DNA of 14,432 nt from JANLQX01 sp043775075 (GTDB lineage: Bacteria > Actinomycetota > Acidimicrobiia > Acidimicrobiales > JANYDT01), in assembly GCA_043775075.1 (NCBI GenBank), contig JAYVSS010000293.1:1-14432 (forward strand), read 5' to 3'. Below the pieces are notes generated by a model that was not told where the DNA came from, did no database searches, and saw only the letters and a list, made by a program, of their open reading frames with translations. Within the stretch, counting starts at the first letter, position 1; the number at the start of each line of letters is the position of its first letter. Made by a program: the position numbers and the translations under genes. Below are positions 13,467-14,432 of the stretch, one piece after another.

Positions 13467-14432
13467 TTAGGCGTGAGCGGCCGCAGTCGCCGCGCCGACG
13501 AGCTCGCGCGGAAAGTGACAAGCCACAAAATGACCAGGCGCCGCTTCCACCAGCTGCGGCTCATCCTGGGCGCAACGGTCCTGAGCCATTGGACAGCGCG
13601 TGCGGAACCGACAACCGCTAGGCGGCAGCACCGGCGACGGCAGGTCGCCTTCAAGAGCGTCGGTGGCGTCGGGCCGCACGGTGGGATCGGGCTCGGGAAT
13701 CGAGTCGATGAGCGCCTTGGTGTAGTGGTGCAGGGGCGACGCATAGAGCGCATCGGGGGGCGCCACTTCGCAGATCTTGCCGAGGTACATCACGATGACC
13801 CGATCGCTCACGTTCTTCACCACGGCGAGGTCGTGGGCGATGAAGATGAGCGTAAGGCCATACTGCTTCTTCATGTCTTCGAGCAGGTTGAGAATCTGGG
13901 CCTGCACGGACACGTCGAGGGCCGACACGGGTTCGTCGCAAATGATGACCTTGGGGTCCATCACCACGGCACGGGCGATACAGATGCGCTGGCATTGACC
14001 ACCGGAGAACTCGTGCGGCTTGCGGGTACCGGCCTGATCGACGTCGATCCCAACGGTATCGAGAACGGCGCGGACCCGTTTTTCCTGTTCTTCCTTCGTC
14101 CCGATCTTCCAGATGCTCAGCGGCTCAGACACGATGTCCACAACCTTGCGTCGCGGATTGAGCGAGCTGATCGGATCCTGGAAAATCATTTGCATCCGCG
14201 GACGGATTTTGCGGAGTGCTTCGCCGTGGAGCTTGGTGAGTTCGGTACCTTCAAGCACCACGCTGCCCGACGTGGGCCGGGGGATCTGCATGATTGCCTT
14301 GCCCGTCGTGGATTTGCCGCAGCCGGACTCCCCAACGAGACCGACGGTCTCGCCTTCCATCACGTCGAGCGAAATTCCGGTGACAGCGTGGACCTTGAGG
14401 CCGGTGCGTCCCACGGGAAATTCCACCACGAG
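13467..14432 (-). CDS. Oligopeptide/dipeptide ABC transporter ATPase (OppF/DppF-like), 5' truncated
   Basis: Cytoplasmic ATPase of a peptide-type ABC importer. The frame is open to the window edge; by family length, perhaps ten to thirty N-terminal residues are missing. It has Walker A GESGCGKST, the Q-loop MIFQDPISSLNPR, Walker B VIICDEPVSALD, switch His in IAHDLAVV, and the OppF-type LYASPLHHYTKALIDSIPEPDP. The C-terminal Cys block C-R-F-R-T-R-C-P-M-A-Q-D-R-C is typical of Opp/Dpp ATPases. One signature residue is odd: FSGGQCQR instead of FSGGQRQR, a single C-to-T change in an Arg codon. The rest of the transporter should lie upstream, outside the window. A hairpin separates it from the dehydrogenase gene. 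Confidence 0.9.
   Translation of the reverse strand, partial: LVVEFPVGRTGLKVHAVTGISLDVMEGETVGLVGESGCGKSTTGKAIMQIPRPTSGSVVLEGTELTKLHGEALRKIRPRMQMIFQDPISSLNPRRKVVDIVSEPLSIWKIGTKEEQEKRVRAVLDTVGIDVDQAGTRKPHEFSGGQCQRICIARAVVMDPKVIICDEPVSALDVSVQAQILNLLEDMKKQYGLTLIFIAHDLAVVKNVSDRVIVMYLGKICEVAPPDALYASPLHHYTKALIDSIPEPDPTVRPDATDALEGDLPSPVLPPSGCRFRTRCPMAQDRCAQDEPQLVEAAPGHFVACHFPRELVGAATAAAHA

Overview
The window is GC-rich DNA with dense, overlapping genes and no RNA genes, CRISPR array or insertion sequence that I can see. It most likely comes from an actinobacterium. Frequent GTG starts, a Pkn-type Ser/Thr kinase, lipoproteins with long Thr/Ala/Pro linkers, and a secreted Cys...Cys-x3-G-K-x3-W module point that way. 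I suspect an Acidimicrobiia-like aquatic lineage, but that is an impression, not a measurement.

Layout. (1) 2-3183, + strand: the 3' part of a membrane-anchored Ser/Thr kinase, coupled by an ATGA overlap to a large lipoprotein with a branched-chain-amino-acid-type (type I) substrate-binding domain. (2) 3306-8683, - strand, transcribed right to left: a YdcS/PotD-like polyamine-binding lipoprotein, two PotB/PotC (YdcU/YdcV)-like permeases, a xylulokinase and a small winged-helix-like protein. (3) 8701-10845: an island that splits the transporter operon. Its - strand carries what looks like a decayed Rieske oxygenase fragment joined to a fragment resembling red chlorophyll catabolite reductase (RCCR). 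Its + strand carries a divergent, possibly frameshifted alpha/beta hydrolase with Ser-Asp-His candidates. (4) 10953-13429, - strand: the transporter ATPase (PotA/YdcT-like) and a GabD-like succinate-semialdehyde dehydrogenase that overlaps its start. (5) 13467-14432, - strand: the 3' part of an OppF/DppF-type peptide ABC ATPase that runs off the window.

How they fit. The ABC genes with gabD read as polyamine uptake plus the last step of the putrescine-to-GABA-to-succinate route, similar in content to E. coli ydcSTUV-patD. The ATPase is separated from the rest by region 3. Region 3 is the most unusual part: an esterase of chlorophyllase-like fold, a Rieske oxygenase and an RCCR-like reductase would parallel the plant chlorophyll breakdown order (chlorophyllase, pheophorbide a oxygenase, RCCR). 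That reading is speculative, because both - strand fragments are incomplete and were recognised by eye only. The missing Rieske centre, a 15-bp tandem duplication and several apparent frame changes suggest either real decay or assembly error.
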